DNA of 64,000 bases. It comes from Cymbidium sinense (lineage: Eukaryota > Streptophyta > Magnoliopsida > Asparagales > Orchidaceae). The notes beneath the pieces were generated by a model that ran no database searches, was not told the DNA's origin, and worked only from the letters and a program-made list of their open reading frames with translations. The stretch lies in the NCBI GenBank assembly GCA_021442155.1, contig CM038232.1, forward strand, positions 65,515,555 to 65,579,554. The letters run 5' to 3'. How positions within the stretch are numbered: position 1 is the first letter of the stretch; each line of letters begins with the position of its first letter. A program made the position numbers and the translations under genes. Shown here one piece after another: positions 60,845 to 64,000 of this stretch.

Positions 60845-61450
60845 TAGTCTGGACATCCTGAGAATATAAGGCTTTAAGTAGAACCAAGGAGATCATTTGA
60901 TTACCTTACTTCCCTTGTTTAACAATGACACATACTTATTTGTTTTCATTTCTATGTATTTGTATATTAGAATTTGGATAGAGCTTTAATTCATATACAT
61001 AAACAATTCAACTAAATGAAAATAAAATTTTTGCATAATTTTCTGTTCTTATAGTTACTTTTATATTCTTATGTATTTAAGATAGCAAGTGTTTAGTCTG
61101 AACATCCTGGGATATGAGGCTTTAAGTAGTCCCAAGGAGGTCATTTTATTAGCTCACTTCCCTGGTTTAACAATGACACATACTTACTTACATATTTTAT
61201 ACATTTGCATGCGTAGTTGATTAGAGAATGGTAATCCCTCTTTTCTACTATAAATGCATTCATCCATGATCATCTAAATCATAAAAATACATTACATATA
61301 AATTAGTTCTCTCTTTCCTATGTTTATATATAGATTTACATAGATTTGAATAATAATGAGTATATAGTCTAGATATTGAGGGAATACGAGGCTTTAAGTA
61401 GCCCCAATAAGGTCATTTGATTACCTCACATCCTTAGTTTAATAAGGACA
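60845..61450. repeat. LTR-internal tandem blocks (3 copies)
   Basis: Blocks near 60869, 61116 and 61388 (247 and 272 apart) correspond to those of the other LTRs. This copy keeps three, as does the LTR at 30721, while the 5' LTR at 35333 has two. Confidence 0.85.
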
Positions 61451-64000
61451 CGTACTTATTTAATTTTTCCTATCTATAATTATATTAGAATTTGGATAGA
61501 GCTTTAATTTATTTGTATAAATGATTCAATCAAGTAAAATATAACTTTCAAACATATGCATCCATCACCATTTAAGTATGCCAAAAATATATTGCATGTA
61601 TAGATATGCTAAGTGTTAAAGTCATATGCATGTTACATGTGATGGAAATGAATGATTTGGTATATGTCATGTGATAGTAATTAAACTATATTAATCTTAA
61701 GAGACCTTTCATATTGAATAGACTTATTTAAAGTTAACCTAAACTTAAGATTAATAAAATATTTAATAAGCTGCTCACTAAAGAAAACTAAATCATAAAA
61801 TATACTTTAAAAAGTGGCTTAAGGTAGGGATGAAAGAGGGCAATCCTCTTTCTTCTCTTTATAACACTTAGATGCTAAGTGTAAATCAAGTGAAACTAAA
61901 CAAATTACAAATTAAAGTTCATAAATCAATTAAACAACTTGAAATGAAACCAACCTTTATGTTAAATTAAATCCTTTCACACTTACAAATCATAACTTTA
62001 ATACTTAGTAAGACATATCACACAAAGCCTTAACACACACATTAGAACTAAGCATCGCTTCTAGTTCTATGTTAGGATGGTGTATGTGTGATGTATATTT
62101 TGTTTTGTGATGTAATATTTTAGATTAGATGTTAGGGAGTATATTTCATAGATTGGATGTTAGGATGCTCCTAGCCTAATCATGTTTTCTGCATGGGATC
62201 ATGCTTGAGGGGTTGATTTAAAATAAATATAAATGCTCTTATTGTAGGTTGCTTAAACCACAAAGCATAATCCAACTTGGGATAGGTGGGCTTGGTTACT
62301 TATGTGTAGGGTGCTAATTCCAAAATATATAATTGCTTGGGATTGTATGTATGTTTAGCTAACATCTATTTTACAGGTGTAGTTAGATTTACTTTTCCCA
62401 TATAAATATAATTTTGCAATAGAAATTAGGATTAGTGCTATGGGGGATTAGGATGAGTAGTGGCTATAAGGCATTATCTTGGGATGCCCTGTGATCCCAT
62501 TGAAGCAAACACATCCAAATCAAAGAAAGAACCAATAAAATAAAGGAAGGAAGACAAGGATACATGAAGAATGAAGATCCCCATAGCATGTATTAATTCT
62601 AATTATAATTATTATTTCATATTTCAGGTTGTATAAGGGTAGAGTCGGCTACCCACCTTTTCTCTTTTCGGGATGTACGGTGAAACATGATCGCACCATC
62701 CTCTTATTCTTTTGCATTTGATTATAAATTATTCGATGATTTATTTAACTTGTACATTAGAAATGACAAACCTTTATTAGTTTCTTAATTATTGAGGCTT
62801 TAATGTGTGGCCTGAATGCGGTAGGCTCTTAGGATAAAAGTAATTATTCTACCCAACTAATAACTCATAATTAAAAGTTTAGAAAACTCATAACCTCATC
62901 ATAAAGCCTAGGCTTTAAATAATATAATTAAAAGATTTAGCAATACATTAGCTGAATGTTGTATTTCTCATATCATGCATCTTCTATCACTCTTGCAAAA
63001 TGAGGGCCTCTATCCTTACACTATAGCAACCGCTTGACTCATGAAAGCAACCCGTGATGACGAAGCTTCACCCTCTCTCTTTTGATTTACACAATAATCT
63101 ATTTCATCATGCATTTAGGAATAAAGAAATCTTAAAGCCTTTGTCTAAAATATTGAGTCCAAAAATAAAATAAAATTTGAAAAGATTTTTGCACTTGTAA
63201 ATTAAGTCAAATGCTCATATTATTCATGCTCTAGTCTCTTAGGGAGTGGGTTTAGGACTTTAGTCTCTTTCAAATTAAATAACAAGCCTAACCATCTTGT
63301 AAATTCATAAAACTAGATTACATGGATTTAAAGCATAAGAGGTGTTAGCTGGTGGCCACCCCAAGTGGTTATAAGCCCAGAAGTCAGACGGGTTTACACT
63401 TTCTTGTGGAGATAAACCCTTATGTCCACTTTTCACTTAGATTTAGGTCATGCTTTAGCTTGTACTAAAGTTTCATAGATTTAGGATTTGAGATAGCTAT
63501 TTCCTTCAAGCTACAAGCATAAATCCTCACCTCTTATGCATTTTCATAACCTTGTGTTGGCGGATTATAAGCCCTAGCAATCTAATAAAAATCCCACTCA
63601 AATAAATAAAATCTCTTCATTTTCAAATACATAAAGCCCAATTATTGGATTGATTGGAATGCTCACAAGGCCTCCTAGTATCATGAGCATTTTCTACTTC
63701 CTTCCTTTGGATTCCAAAAATAAGTCATCTACTTGGTCTCTCCCGCTTGACTTTCCAAACATAACTAACTCTTTGATAGTCTAACCTTGAAATCTTTGGA
63801 GATAATAATTGTTTACTTTAATCGAGAGTATTCTTAGGGAATCTCATTCCCTAGGATGTAATTAACTATAGAGGCTTGCCTCCTTAGGAAACTTAAAAAC
63901 TCGGCTTAATATAAACCCTGGTTTATCTTCTTATATAAAGTAGAGAAAAAATCTCTAGTATATTCGAAGACCCATCATGCCTTAAGAGTCCTTATTAGGT

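Larger units (their letters stand above)
57119..64000 (+). mobile_element. 3' LTR of the Tat-type element, runs past the window edge
   Basis: It matches the LTR at 35333-42435 in order. It starts TATTGACCTCACTTTTAG, so the terminal TG has become TA. About 400 bases of the TTGACC array present at 36430-36840 are missing near 58215-58240. Landmarks: GC-richer block (58240-58990), stem-loop (59306-59331), CCATGTGGAAA (59404), three GAGGCTTTAAGTAG-type blocks (60869, 61116, 61388). The window ends at text equal to about 42293, so roughly 140 bases of the LTR lie outside. Confidence 0.85.

Overview
The window looks like transposon-packed intergenic DNA from a flowering plant nuclear genome. It is AT-rich, and every coding trace I recognise belongs to a plant transposable element: a Mutator-like transposase with a plant mobile domain partner, an RTE-type LINE, a BED-finger hAT transposase, and a Ty3/gypsy polyprotein of the Tat type with two RNase H domains. 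I see no intact cellular gene, tRNA, rRNA or CRISPR array. All transposon genes carry stops or frameshifts, so they are relics. The species cannot be told from the sequence.

Layout, left part (1-18.7 kb): a decayed MuDR transposase and a plant-mobile-domain gene in one direction (7-3846); a GAGCTC/CTCGA-rich fragment (about 4.7-5.15 kb); a small element with a perfect 9-bp target duplication inside an older relative (5561-6050); a long-armed foldback element in a TA microsatellite (6538-7912); a 5'-truncated RTE LINE (8481-9489); a 562-bp hAT-like miniature element (9912-10473); a candidate solo LTR (10546-11453); and a 5967-bp hAT element (12757-18723) bounded by a perfect 8-bp duplication, ATAAGCAT.

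Right part (19-64 kb): this is built almost wholly from one family of very long LTRs (about 7 kb, starting TGTTGACCTCAC). One copy lies on the minus strand (about 19.08-25.85 kb). Three 5' ends follow on the plus strand at 27439, 30721 and 35333; each later one begins inside the previous LTR, which is the signature of successive nested insertion. The youngest, starting at 35333, has a 7.1-kb 5' LTR, a primer binding site at 42437, a leader, a pol relic (51345-54638), a repeat-rich 3' UTR and a 3' LTR (from 57119) that runs off the window. A further minus-strand LTR (about 44.92-51.34 kb) lies inside it where gag and protease should be.

The most unusual signal is in the leader of that element (42695-44003). 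About a dozen stem-loops are spaced roughly 80-130 bases apart, with a nearly constant loop (close to TACCTAAATT). Their arms change in step, so pairing is kept while sequence drifts. A second, single stem-loop with paired changes recurs inside the LTR copies. Both look like structures kept for function in the element's RNA or DNA. I do not know of a description of them, but I could not search.
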